In this document: positions 48,696-58,948 of the stretch, one piece after another
How the letters are laid out: each line of letters starts with the position of its first letter
How positions within the stretch are numbered: the stretch's first letter is position 1
Assembly (NCBI GenBank): GCA_019454045.1
Contig: SKCR01023810.1
Coordinates: 124,001-188,000, forward strand
Reading direction: 5' to 3'
DNA: 64,000 nt
From: Zanthoxylum bungeanum
Lineage: Eukaryota > Streptophyta > Magnoliopsida > Sapindales > Rutaceae
Program-made: the position numbers and the translations under genes
Notes under the pieces: model-generated
Database searches by the model: none
What the model was told of the DNA's origin: nothing
Seen by the model: the letters and a program-made list of their open reading frames with translations, nothing else

Positions 48696-48764
48696 ATGGC
48701 GGCAATCTCAGTTCACCAGTTTGCTCGTGCATCACTTGCCACGCTCGGAATCCCAATCACTCAA
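48696..48764 (+). CDS. Possible orphan first exon of an unidentified gene
   Basis: An ATG after a CT-rich leader opens 23 codons (MAAISVHQFARASLATLGIP and three more) ending exactly at a splice donor, GTAACT. Ala/Ser/Arg richness would suit an organelle transit peptide, but I do not recognise the protein. No second exon is visible in the next kilobases, which hold a Mutator-like element and a copia element. The exon may be a severed gene start. Confidence 0.35.
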
Positions 48765-49343
48765 GTAACTCTTTGTTCATTGAATTTTAAAAATGCATGT
48801 AATTATCCATAATTATCTTTAATATTCTGAATATTAATTTTTGTAATAAATATTTATATTCGCTGCAGTGGTTGCATTTTGTCCAAATAATAACCTAGTT
48901 CACATTATAAACTGATTTTCCTAAACAGAAATTAACTCTTAGTTTTAACTTTATATTTCACTCGATATGCAGCCGTGAATGAATTAGTTAATATTAAAAA
49001 AAATTTTTCAAAAAATTAAAATTAAATAATTATACTTCTATGGTTCTATATGTAGCCAGGGACGGACGACGAAATTTATTCTTTGGGGGGCTTAGTACAA
49101 GTATTTCTTTTTTAAGGAAAAAATAAGGAACAATGATAACATACGGGAACAGCAGCGTCAAAATAGATTAGGGATCATAGATTTAGAGTTATTTTGTGTT
49201 AAAATCTAAAAGTTTTTCAACTTGATCAAATACAAGATTATCAACTCATTATCATTATTTTTTTTATAATATCTTAATTAACATCAATTGGTAACAAAAA
49301 TTACTCTCCATCGAAGCACTTTTTTTCTTAATGATAAAATATA
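48765..49343 (+). other. AT-rich DNA, no gene seen
   Basis: It would be the intron after the possible first exon. CAGGGACGGACGACGAAATTTATTC near 49056 resembles dispersed repeat DNA, but I cannot name an element. Confidence 0.3.
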
Positions 49344-49392
49344 ATGAGAAAGGAAATTTAGCAAAACTAGTTCTTCTTCTTCTTCTCTTTCT

Positions 49393-49395
<3 letters not shown>

Positions 49396-49455
<60 letters not shown>
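49396..49455 (+). repeat. Run of 60 T
   Basis: This uninterrupted poly-T tract lies within the left arm of the Mutator-like element. Its true length is uncertain because such runs are hard to sequence. Confidence 0.95.
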
Positions 49456-49459
<4 letters not shown>

Positions 49460-50236
49460 ACCAAAATGAGGCACAATATTTGGAATTTTTCAAAATAGAT
49501 ATTTTTCTGAAGTCTACACCAAATTTTAAATTTTTTTTTTTAATTTCAAACTTCGGATATCGAAGTTCTTCAGAGATAAGAAGTTATTACTTTAGATCTT
49601 CGAAGTTCAAAATGCAGTATTTCCAGCTGAATTTGGATGACGAGACTGTCTCCTTTGAGCATCCGACTGTCATTATTAACTAGATATTCCTACGACGGAG
49701 GAGCCTTTATTGTACAGAAGCAGACGATATTTTCATGAAAGATATCGAAAAATGATATATATATTTTTTATGACAAAAATTGATAGTAATTCGAATATTT
49801 AATTCTTTTTATTTATCGTTTGGTAGGTTATCGTGCCACGCAAAACCAATTGTCACAGGTTGATCATATTGCTGTTGATCCTCCAATAGGCTCTGATGGT
49901 GATGGCTCATCTCGAGCTAGCCATCTTGCGTTTTCATCCTCCAAGTGATCCTTTAGTACTTTGTTACGTTACCACCTGATTGCGATAAAGGAGGGTCAGA
50001 CGAGGATCGATGAGCGACAGAATAGAATGAAGGATCGACAAAGAGGAATGAAATGCTCATTAATAAGACGTCAGAGTTTTTGAGGAGGATGTTAGCTCAG
50101 AGAGATATTAGGCCTGATGATTGATTGACTGACATTAATTTTAATGATATGTAGTTTTTATATATATATTATTTTCGTTTTGATGTATAATTATCTGTTT
50201 TGATGCATAGTTAATTATTTTGGTGTATAGTTAACT

Positions 50237-50237
50237 G

Positions 50238-50273
<36 letters not shown>

Positions 50274-50374
50274 TTTTTACATATAAGTACAAAAGCAAAA
50301 AAAAAAAAAAAAAAAAAAGAATTTAGCAAAATTAGTCCAAAAAATCATAAATAAATTTTTTTTTATTAATATAA

Positions 50375-50411
<37 letters not shown>
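50237..50411 (+). repeat. AT dinucleotide repeats and A run
   Basis: (TA)n lies at about 50237-50271, an A run at 50299-50318, and (AT)n at about 50385-50411, all inside the Mutator-like element. Confidence 0.9.
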
Positions 50412-50644
50412 AAAACTAACCAAACGAACTTCGGAAACCGAAAAATAAAACTTCGGATCTTCGACGAACTCGGATATCCAAAATTTTAAATTAAAAAAAA
50501 AAAAGAATTTCGGTGTAGATTTCGAAGAATTCCAAAATCTACTTCGGAGAAAATTACTATTTTGTTAAAATATAAAATAGTCGTGGCTCATTTGGACAAA
50601 TTCACAAATTTTTTTGGCGAATTTTACTAAATTCCCATGAGAAA

Positions 50645-51362
50645 AGAGAGATTGTTGAATTTTTTAGGAGATGACAATAGAGACTAAAAGACATGAATGA
50701 TGATTATGTATAAGAACGATTTGTTTAAATACAAATTTATTAATGATGGTAGTATTAAAATATTGAAAGTTATATTTAAATCATCTAAAATTTGCTAATA
50801 GTATGTATCTAAAAGTTTATCATTGATTCATTCATAATTCTACTGTAGTTCTTTGTGGATGCTTGTTCTCTTTAGTGATTAAAGAAAAGGAAAATAATAT
50901 ATCGATTATTTGTTGATAAGCATTCATATGCGATCTTCTCTCTGATTGACTAAATCGATTATTTGTTGGCAAATTATATTAGTTAGCAAATAAGCTAGGG
51001 GCATTCCTGAAGGATGTTGGAAAGTGACTCCTTCAATGAAGGAAAATTTCTTTGTTTCCAGTATTTTCATGTGTTAATTCATGTCTTTGTTTGCCGAATT
51101 TTCAGTAACCCAGTTTGCATTTAAATCTTATACTCAGCTAAGAGAGTATAAGATTCATTTTCTTGGAGTACTGTGGCTTTAGTGATCTCCTTTTTTCCTT
51201 TGAAACAGCAAATCCTTCAGCTTGATTTATCATTTTCTTGGGCATCATTTGGTGTCAAGTGGTCACACTAGCGACAATACCTTAGCTTAAGTAGGTTAGA
51301 AATAACTCTTTACCACTTATAGTCATGAGACTTACATTCATGGTTTAGCATATGTTGACCAG
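50645..51362 (+). other. AT-rich DNA, no gene seen
   Basis: I see no domain or element end. The last bases (from about 51306) continue an open frame that resumes beyond the copia insertion at 56900. Confidence 0.3.
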
Positions 51363-51367
51363 AAATG

Positions 51368-51696
51368 TGTTGTGATGGAAACTCACACAATAGATGAGAT
51401 GTGTGAGAAAACTCTTCTTTTATTACTCCAAAAAATAATTACAAAGCTTATTACAAAACTTTACAAAAAACTCTCAACTCTCTTTACTCTCTCTATTCTT
51501 TCTGTTTTGGGATGCATTACAAGTGATTCTAGGCTCCAATTTATAGTGCCCAAACCGTGTGCTACAGTGTCACACGGTTTGGCAAAGCTGGCAACACTTC
51601 ATCAACTTTCGGTGGGAATTCATGCAAGTTGGCTGGTGTCTCTATCATCTTTCGGCTGCCTTTTGGCTGCATGTGGATCATGTATGGTTTCCAGCA
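51368..51696 (-). repeat. 3' LTR of the TNT1-like element
   Basis: This LTR is preceded by AAATG and is near-identical to 56577-56894. It differs by small indels and substitutions such as TGTGAGAAA against TGAGAGAAA. Confidence 0.93.
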
Positions 51697-51712
51697 AATC
51701 TCCCTCTCGGTG
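51697..51712 (-). promoter_or_regulatory. Polypurine tract of the TNT1-like element
   Basis: On the minus strand this reads CACCGAGAGGGAGATT, directly before the 3' LTR. Confidence 0.75.
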
Positions 51713-51998
51713 AAGATTTCCTAAAAGTCTGAACCGACCATCAATCCCCCAAACCGGATCCTCAAAAGGATATACCCCTGGCTGCATCTGTATGACTGCA
51801 TACATACCCTGAGTTGGGATCAAGCCAATCGTAGTTCTCTGTATCTCCATATTTTGACTATATGGAGAGTTTAGTCATCTCGGCTATGGCACGACAGATT
51901 TCAAGCTTCTCATTCGGTAAAACTTTTGTGAACATATCAGCACCATTGTCGTCAGTGTGAATCTTTCTGAGTTCTAATAGTTTTGAGCTCAGAACGTC

Positions 51999-52673
51999 TC
52001 ATATCCAGTGATACCTCACATCGATATGTTTTGACCTCGAGTGAAAAATAGAATTTTTACCAAGGTAGATAGCACTCTGGCTGTCGCAGTACAAAGTGTA
52101 CTTCTCCTGCTTGAAACCCAATTCCTGGATAAATGTCTTCATCCACAATAATTCCTTGCAAGCTTCTGTAATTGCAATGAATTCTGCCTCTGTTGTAGAA
52201 AATACAATGCATCTTTGCAATCTTGACTGTCATGCCACAGCTCCCCTTGAGAGAGTAATTAGATACCCCGAAGTAGACTTACGGGTATCCACATCACCTG
52301 CCATATCTGAATCGGTGTAGCCCATCAACACCGGCTTGTTGCTTCCAAAACACAGTCTCATTTTGGATGTGCCTTGTAGATACCGCATTATCCATTGGAC
52401 AACGTTCCATTGTTCTCTTTCTGGGTTTGACATAAACCGGCTGACCAATCCAACTGCGTGTGCTAGGTCTGGCCTTGTGCACACCATGGCATACATGATA
52501 CTTCCCACTACTGAGGTGTATGGAACCTGTTTCATTTCCTCATTCTCTGTATCAGTGGAGGGACTCTGTTGTGTACTCAATCTAAAGTGGGTAGCAAGAG
52601 GAGTGCTAACCGCTTTAGCCTTGTCCATCTGAAACCATTGAAGTACCTTCTTAATGTACTCCTCATGTGACAA
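51999..52673 (-). pseudogene. TNT1-like RT end and RNase H
   Basis: The minus-strand frame 52673-52230 reads the RT connection region (VSTPLATHFRLS, PYTSVVGSIMYAMVCTRPDL) and the start of RNase H (MGYTDSDMAGD, RKSTSGYLITLSRGAVA). After a frame break, 52220-51999 continues with STTEAEFIAITEACKELLWM and YCDSQSAIYLGKNSIFHSRS. The D-E-D residues of copia RNase H are present in these blocks. The domain removes the RNA strand during copying. The frame break at about 52225 inactivates it. Confidence 0.9.
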
Positions 52674-52691
52674 GTGTAATTTCTTGGATTT

Positions 52692-53444
52692 TCAATCACG
52701 GCCGATCCGGATGCCAAGAATCTGTTTTGCTGGCCCCAAGTCTTTCATCTCAAAAGACTTACTTAATTGTTGCTTCAAATCATCAATCCTCGATTGATTC
52801 CAACCAACTATCAACATATCATCTACATACAGCAGTAAGATGATAAAGTCATCGTCAGAAAATTTCTGAACGAAAACACAATGGTCTGAAGTAGTCTTCT
52901 TGTATCCCTGCTCCCCCGTAACTGACTCAAACTTCACGCACCACTGTCTCGGTACCTGTTTCAAATCATAGAGGCTTTTCCTGAGTCTGCACACATAGTC
53001 CTCTTTTCCTTTGACTCTGAAGCCTTCTGATTGCTCCATATAAATTTCTTCTTCCAGATCTCCATGAAGAAATACGGTCTTGACATCCATCTGCTCGATC
53101 TCCAAATCAAGACTTGCTGCTAAGCTGAGTACCACTCTGATGTATGACATCTTCACAACTAGAGAGAAGATTTCATCAAAGTCAATGTCTTTCCTCTAAT
53201 TGAATCATTTGACAACTAGTCTGGCTTTGTACCGGGGTTGTGAAGTGTGCTCTTGTTGCTTTACTTTGTACACCCATTTGTTCTTCAAGGCCCTTTTTCC
53301 TTTTGGCAGTTTCACCAACTCAAAAGTGTGATTGTCATGCAAAGATTTCATCTCATCTTGCATGGCTTCCTCCCACATTTCCTTGTTCTCTGTTTCCACA
53401 GCCTTCTTGTAGCTCTCGGGTTCTCCCCCGTCAGTAAGTAGCAC
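52692..53444 (-). pseudogene. TNT1-like reverse transcriptase
   Basis: The minus-strand frame 53444-53205 reads the RT start (EAMQDEMKSLHDNHTFELVK, then KWVYKVKQ). 53156-52692 continues with LEIEQMDVKTVFLHGDLEEE, YDLKQVPRQW and the catalytic LLLYVDDMLIVG at about 52823-52858. It copies element RNA into DNA in working relatives. A frame break and stop near 53160-53200 separate the two pieces, and another lies at about 52680. The YVDD motif itself is intact. Confidence 0.92.
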
Positions 53445-53689
53445 ATACTTAGTACAAAGTATTTCGTTGAAGGTCGTCTTTCTCTGTTAGACCTTCTTTG
53501 TGGAACTGTTGGTGTGGCTTCTGTTACTGGTGGTTGATCATGATCATCATCTCTGAGAGCTTCAACATCTGTACCCTCCTGGTTGGGAGCCTTATCTTCA
53601 ACATGTACTAGCACCGGTGTATGAGGTTCTGGATTCACTTCAGTATTTATGTATTACTGGGGCATTGTCTTTATCTCTATTCTGATATC

Positions 53690-54442
53690 TTATATGGTCT
53701 GATCTTCAACGAAGACAATATCTCGGCTTCTGAAAATTTTCTTTTCAACATGATCATACAATTTGTAGCCGAAATCATTCTGACCATAGCCAATAAAGAT
53801 ACACTGTCGCGTCTTTGCATCAAGTTTGAATCTCTCGTCATTTGGGATGTGTACAAATACTTTGCACCCAAAGACATATAAATGATCATATGACACTTCT
53901 TTTCATGTCTCGACTTGATTAGGAACATTACCTTTTAGTGCGCCTGATGGGGACACGTTCAAAACATATACGGTTGTGTTGAGTGCCTCCCCCCAAAATG
54001 TCTTCGGTAGCTTGGCTTGTGAGAGCAAACTTCTGACCCTTTCGCACAAGGTTCTGTTCATCCTCTCAGCTATGCTATTCATCTGAGGTGTCTTGGGAGG
54101 TTTTGTTTGATGTCGGATTCCTTGCATCTTGCAGTACTGATCAAACGGACCTCTGTATTCTCCACCATTGTCTGTTATGATGCACTTCAGTTTCTTGACT
54201 GTTTCTCTCTCTACCAGGGCATGAAACTCATTGAACACTCTCAACACTTGATCTTTTGTCTTCAAGGTATATACCCATATCTTCCTTGAATGATCATTTA
54301 TGAATGTCACAAAATAAAGTGACCCAACAAGTGTTATTATCTGCATCGGACCACATACATCTGAATGTATGAGATCAAGTACCTCCGATTTTCGTTGAGG
54401 CGGGAAACTCTGGAAGGACACCATGTTCTGCTTTCTAGCCAT
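53690..54442 (-). pseudogene. TNT1-like integrase
   Basis: The frame 54442-53903 on the minus strand holds the copia integrase core: HSDVCGPM (first Asp), TDNGGEYRG (second Asp) and PQMNSIAERMNRTL (Glu), then LSQAKLPKTFWGEALNT. 53896-53690 continues with VFGCKVFVHIPNDERFKLDA and CIFIGYGQNDFGYKLY after a break near 53900. The zinc-binding part lies to the right, near 54480-54540, with a stop. The catalytic triad is present, but the polyprotein frame is broken on both sides. Confidence 0.92.
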
Positions 54443-54547
54443 GTAGTGTTCACACTTCTATAAGTGTGAGTTCTTCAACCCAGGAAGAATATTCCTTCGG
54501 CGCATTACTTCTATCCTCGTTTGACTCATATGTCCGAGCTTTTAACA

Positions 54548-55160
54548 TCATAGCTCAGTTGCCTCATTACTGTTGACCGTATTTATGCTACTATTGGAAA
54601 GTTCAACATGCATCAAATACAGTGTTGAATATTTCTTACCTCGAGCTATCACCATTGATCCTTTAGTGAGCTTCCAGGTGTCGTCACTAAAGGTGCTGCA
54701 GAAACCTTCGTCATTCAGCTTGCCTGTTGAGATCAGGTTTATCCGGATATCTGGGATGTGCTTGACTCCCTTCAACACTAGCCTTGTCTCTTTGTCTGTT
54801 TCAAGGCAGATGTCTCCAATACCGACGACTTTGGACTGGCCGTCATTCCCCATCCTTACAACACCGTAGTCCCATGGCGTTTAAGATGAAAAGAAGTCTC
54901 TGCGAGATGTTGCTTGTATGAAGGTGCCACTATCTATCACTCATCTGGTCTCGTGGCTAGCAAGATTCACAATATTTTCTTCATAGATAATGAAGAATTT
55001 TTTAGAGGTTTTGTCGGTAGTGGCAGTAGCAACTCTTTCCTGGTTAGAGTTATTATCTCTTCTGTTGTCTCTGGACTGTTCATTCTTCAATTTGTAGCAA
55101 TCCCTCTTCATATGGCCTTTCTTTTTGCAATGGTAGCATTCAATATCTCTAGTTCCTGAT
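54548..55160 (-). pseudogene. TNT1-like zinc knuckle, protease and gag-pre-integrase
   Basis: On the minus strand a zinc knuckle CYHCKKKGHMKRDC (CX2CX4HX4C) lies at about 55140-55095. A decayed protease region with VIDSGTFIQATSRRDFFSS follows near 54940-54880, with a stop next to it. The frame 54853-54548 reads MGNDGQSKVVGIGDICLETD and LKGVKHIPDIRINLISTGKL, the spacer typical of TNT1-type elements. The knuckle binds RNA during packaging, and the protease matures the polyprotein. The protease region is disrupted. Confidence 0.85.
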
Positions 55161-55192
55161 TTACCTCGGTTTTTATCTGATCTACCTGGGCC

Positions 55193-55702
55193 TCAGCTTT
55201 TACTCCTCTCATTTCTATTATTCTTCTCAGTCACTAAAGTTTCTGACGTTGAGGTTGATGTCGTCCCTTGCATTCTCGTCCTCTTTTCTTCCTCAAATAT
55301 CCTGGTTTTTGTCATCTCCAGTGTGACTCTCCCATCTGCGACTAAATTTATCACCATAGATCTGAACATTTCGCAAGACTCTAGTAACGTATTTAGGAGT
55401 ATTAAGCTATTTACCTCATCTCTGAAGTCTATGCCCAATCCATACAGTTCTTTCATGGTGTCAAGGAAATCATTGATATGGTCCGCTATAGCTGTACATT
55501 CATTGTATTTCAACCTTATCATCTTCTTGATGTAGTACAGCTTGTTGTTGCCAGTCTTTGCTCGAAAAAGCTCCTCCAGCTTTCTCCATAAGACACATGC
55601 ATTTGTATATTCACTGACATGGTTCACAATACTATCGTCGATCCATTGACGAATAAAACTGCATGTTTTTTGGTGAAGATTATTCCACTTTTCATCAGAC
55701 AT
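55193..55702 (-). pseudogene. TNT1-like gag
   Basis: The 169-residue frame on the minus strand is the capsid part of copia gag (UBN2-type): LWRKLEELFRAKTGNNKLYY, MIRLKYNECTAIADHINDF, FRDEVNSLILLNTLLES, then a charged tail. It would form the virus-like particle inside the cell. The frame opens at MSDEKWNNLHQK, but the true gag start is probably further right (about 55800), where stops intervene. Confidence 0.88.
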
Positions 55703-56040
55703 TGCTTCTGGTTTCTACTCCAGAAATACCAATCCATGATAATCCTTCACATATAGAAGGTCATTCATCATTCATCTCCATGTGAAATAATCGGTTCTAG
55801 TCGACAAAATCATTTTTCCGTTGCCTACATCCATCATAAAAATTCTAAGCAGAATTTCAAAAAACGGAGCTCACCATTGCGTCCGAAATGGTCGAAAATT
55901 GGAAATGACACTTCATTTTTCAAAATCCGACACAGGGACCAAAATATAAATCTCAGAAATTACAGTGGTCAAGTGTGTAATTTCTAAAAGTATTGGGGCT
56001 AAAATGTAATTTTGAGAAAGTATAGGGGCCTTTCTAAAAT

Positions 56041-56400
56041 TTACCAAAAATTTTGCTGACGTGGCACTGATGCTGACATGGCAGACACGTGGCGCTGACT
56101 GGACACATATGGCTGATGACTGGGTTGATGACGTGTCAGGCTGACTGGGCTGCTGACTGTGCGTGACAGCTGACGTGGCGCTGACGTGGCGGCTGACTCA
56201 ACGTCTTCTACCTTCAGCAGGCGCGTGTTGTGAGTGGAAGCGTGTGAGGCACTATTTGACGTGGCGCTGACTGGACACTGACGTGGCAGCTGACTCATCG
56301 TCTTCTACCTTCAGCAGGTGCGTACATCGCGTGTTGCGAGTGGAAGCGCATGAGGCACTCTCTGGACGGCGCGTGCGGCGCGTGAGCCCTTGTCTGACCT
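56041..56400 (-). repeat. TGACGTGGC-rich leader of the TNT1-like element
   Basis: Between gag and the 5' LTR, CTGACGTGGC or close variants recur (about 56054, 56171, 56183, 56257, 56277), with two copies of CTTCTACCTTCAGCAGG (about 56205 and 56302). The segment looks like an imperfect duplication of about 95-100 bp. The TGACGTGGC core is a plant bZIP-type site, but its role here is unknown. Confidence 0.6.
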
Positions 56401-56576
56401 CCGATCTATCGTCGGAAAATACCATCGTGCTCGTCTTGGCGTGAAAAGTGCGATGGTATGCTCAAAATCGATTTTTGACAATGTTCATCAGACTTGGTTT
56501 TCCGAACCGAACCTCTATTTTTGAGTTTCGGGATCCCACCTTAGAACCTTAGCTCATGACACCACTTGTTGTAATG

Positions 56577-56894
56577 AAAACTCGCACAATAGATGAGATG
56601 TGAGAGAAAACTCTTCTTTTATTACTCCAATAAAAGAATTACAAAGCTTATTACAAAACTTTACAAAAAACTCTCAACTCTCTTTACTCTTTATTCTTTC
56701 TGTTTTGGGATGCATTACAAGTGATTCTAGGCTCCAATTTATAGTGCCCAAACTATGTGCTATAGTGTCACACAGTTTGGTAAAGCTGGCAACACTTCAT
56801 CAACTTTCGATGGGACTTCATGCAAGCTGGCTGGTGTCTCTATCATCTTTCGGCTGCCTTTTGGCTGCATGTGCATCATGCATGGTTTCCAGCA
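56577..56894 (-). repeat. 5' LTR of the TNT1-like element
   Basis: This LTR is followed by AAATG. On the minus strand it would drive transcription of the element. Confidence 0.93.
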
Positions 56895-56899
56895 AAATG

Positions 56900-57140
56900 C
56901 TCATCCTTCATTGCAGGCTATTGGCATGTTGATAGTTTTATTATTGTTTCTATTATTGAAGAACTTGTAGTTATTTCTAATGTTAAGCCTGGAGCTTACC
57001 TGGATAGCATTCTCCTCATGTGTGCAGGTCATAATTCTATGATTTACTTTGTTAATGATGTTGGTCATTCTCCTTTGGCCCAAAATTTTGCATTTCATGA
57101 TTTGCCTCTTCGTGATGTGGGTCAGAATCCTTTTTGGTAG
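56900..57140 (+). other. Unidentified open frame interrupted by the TNT1-like element
   Basis: An open frame here reads SSFIAGYWHVDSFIIVSIIE and later YLDSILLMCAGHNSM, ending at the TAG after 57137. If the element and one AAATG are removed, the frame stays open leftwards to about 51306, giving over 110 codons. I do not recognise it. It may be an exon of a lost gene or of an older element. Confidence 0.3.
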
Positions 57141-58422
57141 CCTTTTGAGATATTTTATTTTATAGACTTGTTAGTTTCTAACTTGTTACATATGGATATC
57201 GTGGATGGATATCTAAATCCTACATGCAGGACTAACAGATCTTCTCTCGATATTTCATCGGATATCATGAGCATCAGTCCACACCCAATGAATATGCGGA
57301 GGGCTAACCTAAAAAGATCGAAGACATGAATGCCATCAAAGTGTCGAGGATAACTCATATATCCACCATGGTATCTTAAGTTTAAGGACCACTATGCTAC
57401 TCAACTTGAGAAGATTCATATTGATTCAAATGTACTATCTATTAAGAATCTTCGTGAGTCGTTCAGTGTTCATTCGCTATGTACGCCTTCATGTATATAC
57501 GAGTCTCCTCAGACTCGTGACTCACTGAGATAAACCACCAGAATCCAATATTCTGTTATACGATATGTACCGGTCTCCCGGGTTTACTTACTGACCAAAA
57601 ATGTAAATCTTGACCATGAACTGTTTAAGAATGATAATATTATAACATATCTCAATGTCAATTGCGAAGCTTTTGTAATTACGTTATAACTTAATCATTC
57701 TTAGGTCTAATACGTCTTTACCATTTAAAAAAAAGTATATCCAATAATTCATTCATAACAAAATATTGTTCATACAAGTATTTATAGGAAAATATATGAG
57801 AAATTGACACGCTGAGTACCAATTCCAAAGAGTTCAAGAACATATAGTTTCAACACTTCAGGTTAGTGAAGATGTTAAGATTCAGACTATGCTTTCACCG
57901 AGGGGATTCATTCTCTTACTGATGCTTACACTAAACCAATAACATCTCAGGATTGGATGGAAAAATCGTTACGTGGGATCTGGAGAGCCTAGAAGATTTA
58001 AAGGATGATCTTTAAACCGTGTTTACAGTACAGATGATGGATCTAATATGCCAAAGTGACATGGGAAATGGTAATGCTGCTGGTGCGTGACAGAACCTTA
58101 CAGACTACAGGAAAGTCTGAATTTTTCCAGCTTGAGTTTTGATTTGAGAGTACAATTTACGACGGGGCTTGTAATATATGTTCTCCATACAACTTTTGCA
58201 GTATATCCTCTCCATCCACCCCTTCCTCTCCCGTGAGTTCACCGCCACCCTTCTGGGCGAAACTACGTAGTCCGTCTTAAATTCACTGAGCCCCAACTCA
58301 AGTCCTTAATTCATTTATCAAACAATTTGCTGAAGGAGGGGGGAGTACAACTCGATAGAAATGCCGCCTGGATTTTGTCGTGCCGCCGGGCTTGAGTTGG
58401 GTTCCGTTTTTTAAAAAAGAGT
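57141..58422 (+). other. Degenerate DNA, no gene seen
   Basis: There is one weak copia-like phrase near 57895-57960 (RGFIHSLTDAYTKPI), too short to annotate as a gene. The minus-strand ORF at 58105-58296 has no recognisable domain. Confidence 0.3.
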
Positions 58423-58553
58423 AATGATATACATACTCAAACTTTTACTTAAAGTTTCTACACCCCTCTCACGGTTGAGCTACAATAATTCAATGTAGCT
58501 ACAGTGAGATATGTGTAGAAACTTTAAGTAAAAGTTTATGTATGTTTATCATT
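58423..58553 (+). mobile_element. MITE with about 41-bp inverted repeats
   Basis: The left arm AATGATATACATACTCAAAC... pairs with the right arm ending ...TATGTATGTTTATCATT with few mismatches. The shared inner block is ACTTTTACTTAAAGTTTC. The total is 131 bp. No clear target duplication is seen. Confidence 0.75.
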
Positions 58554-58948
58554 TTTGTTTAAAAAATAATAATTTTTTTTTGAAAAAATTATTTAATTAT
58601 TTGAATTTTTTTAATATTTATAAATTAAAAATTAAAAATCTCATTATTTTTAGTTTATTTTATTAGAATTTAAAATTTTTATTATAAATATATGTGTTTT
58701 GAATTAATAATTAATTTATATAATTGAAAAAAATTATTTTTATTAATAAAATTCACTGAGCCCCAACCATTAAAGTCTTATCCTCAAACTAGATTAGATT
58801 CAGATTTTTCTACCATTCCTAGTTACAAAATACTTGTCACACAATTTCGCGTTTTAATTTTGTGATAATATCAATTCCCATGAGGTGTCTGATTTCACTT
58901 CTCAATTTATTTCCACCACATTTTTTGTATCCAACCATTTAGGGACTC
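58554..58948 (+). other. Very AT-rich DNA
   Basis: No gene is seen. It includes the second copy of AAATTCACTGAGCCCCAAC at about 58749-58767. Confidence 0.5.

Larger units (their letters stand above)
49352..50636 (+). mobile_element. Non-autonomous Mutator-like element
   Basis: This 1,285-bp element has long inverted ends. The left end GGAAATTTAGCAAAACT matches the reverse complement of the right end (GGGAATTTAGTAAAATT). Further in, GAAGTCTACACCAAATT, a T tract, AATTTCAAACTTCGGATATC on the left pair with the right arm. The flanks ATGAGAAAG and ATGAGAAAA give a Mutator-size 9-bp duplication with one mismatch. The left arm carries a run of 60 T. The interior (49826-50130) has a coding-like stretch with YRATQNQLSQVDHIAVDPP that I cannot assign; it may be captured host sequence. 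No transposase is present. Confidence 0.65.
51368..56894 (-). mobile_element. TNT1-like Ty1/copia element, complete but decayed
   Basis: This 5,527-bp element lies on the minus strand. The LTRs are short: 51368-51696 (329 bp) and 56577-56894 (318 bp). On the plus strand they begin TGTTGT and end CCAGCA. A perfect AAATG duplication flanks it (51363-51367 and 56895-56899). The primer site, read on the minus strand just inside 56577, is TGGTGTCATGAGC, close to the initiator-Met type. The polypurine tract is next to 51697. Coding order is gag, protease, integrase, RT, RNase H. Frame breaks are numerous, so this copy is non-autonomous. Confidence 0.93.

Noticed and set aside
49264..49476. Minus-strand ORF rich in lysine
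   Set aside because: It is only the translation of the 60-T run.
52096..54869. Plus-strand ORFs of 60-98 codons within the TNT1-like element
   Set aside because: They are shadows of the minus-strand pol coding sequence.
57850..58010. Possible copia RNase H tail
   Set aside because: There is one short phrase (TDAYTKPI) and no neighbouring pol motifs in order; too weak to annotate.
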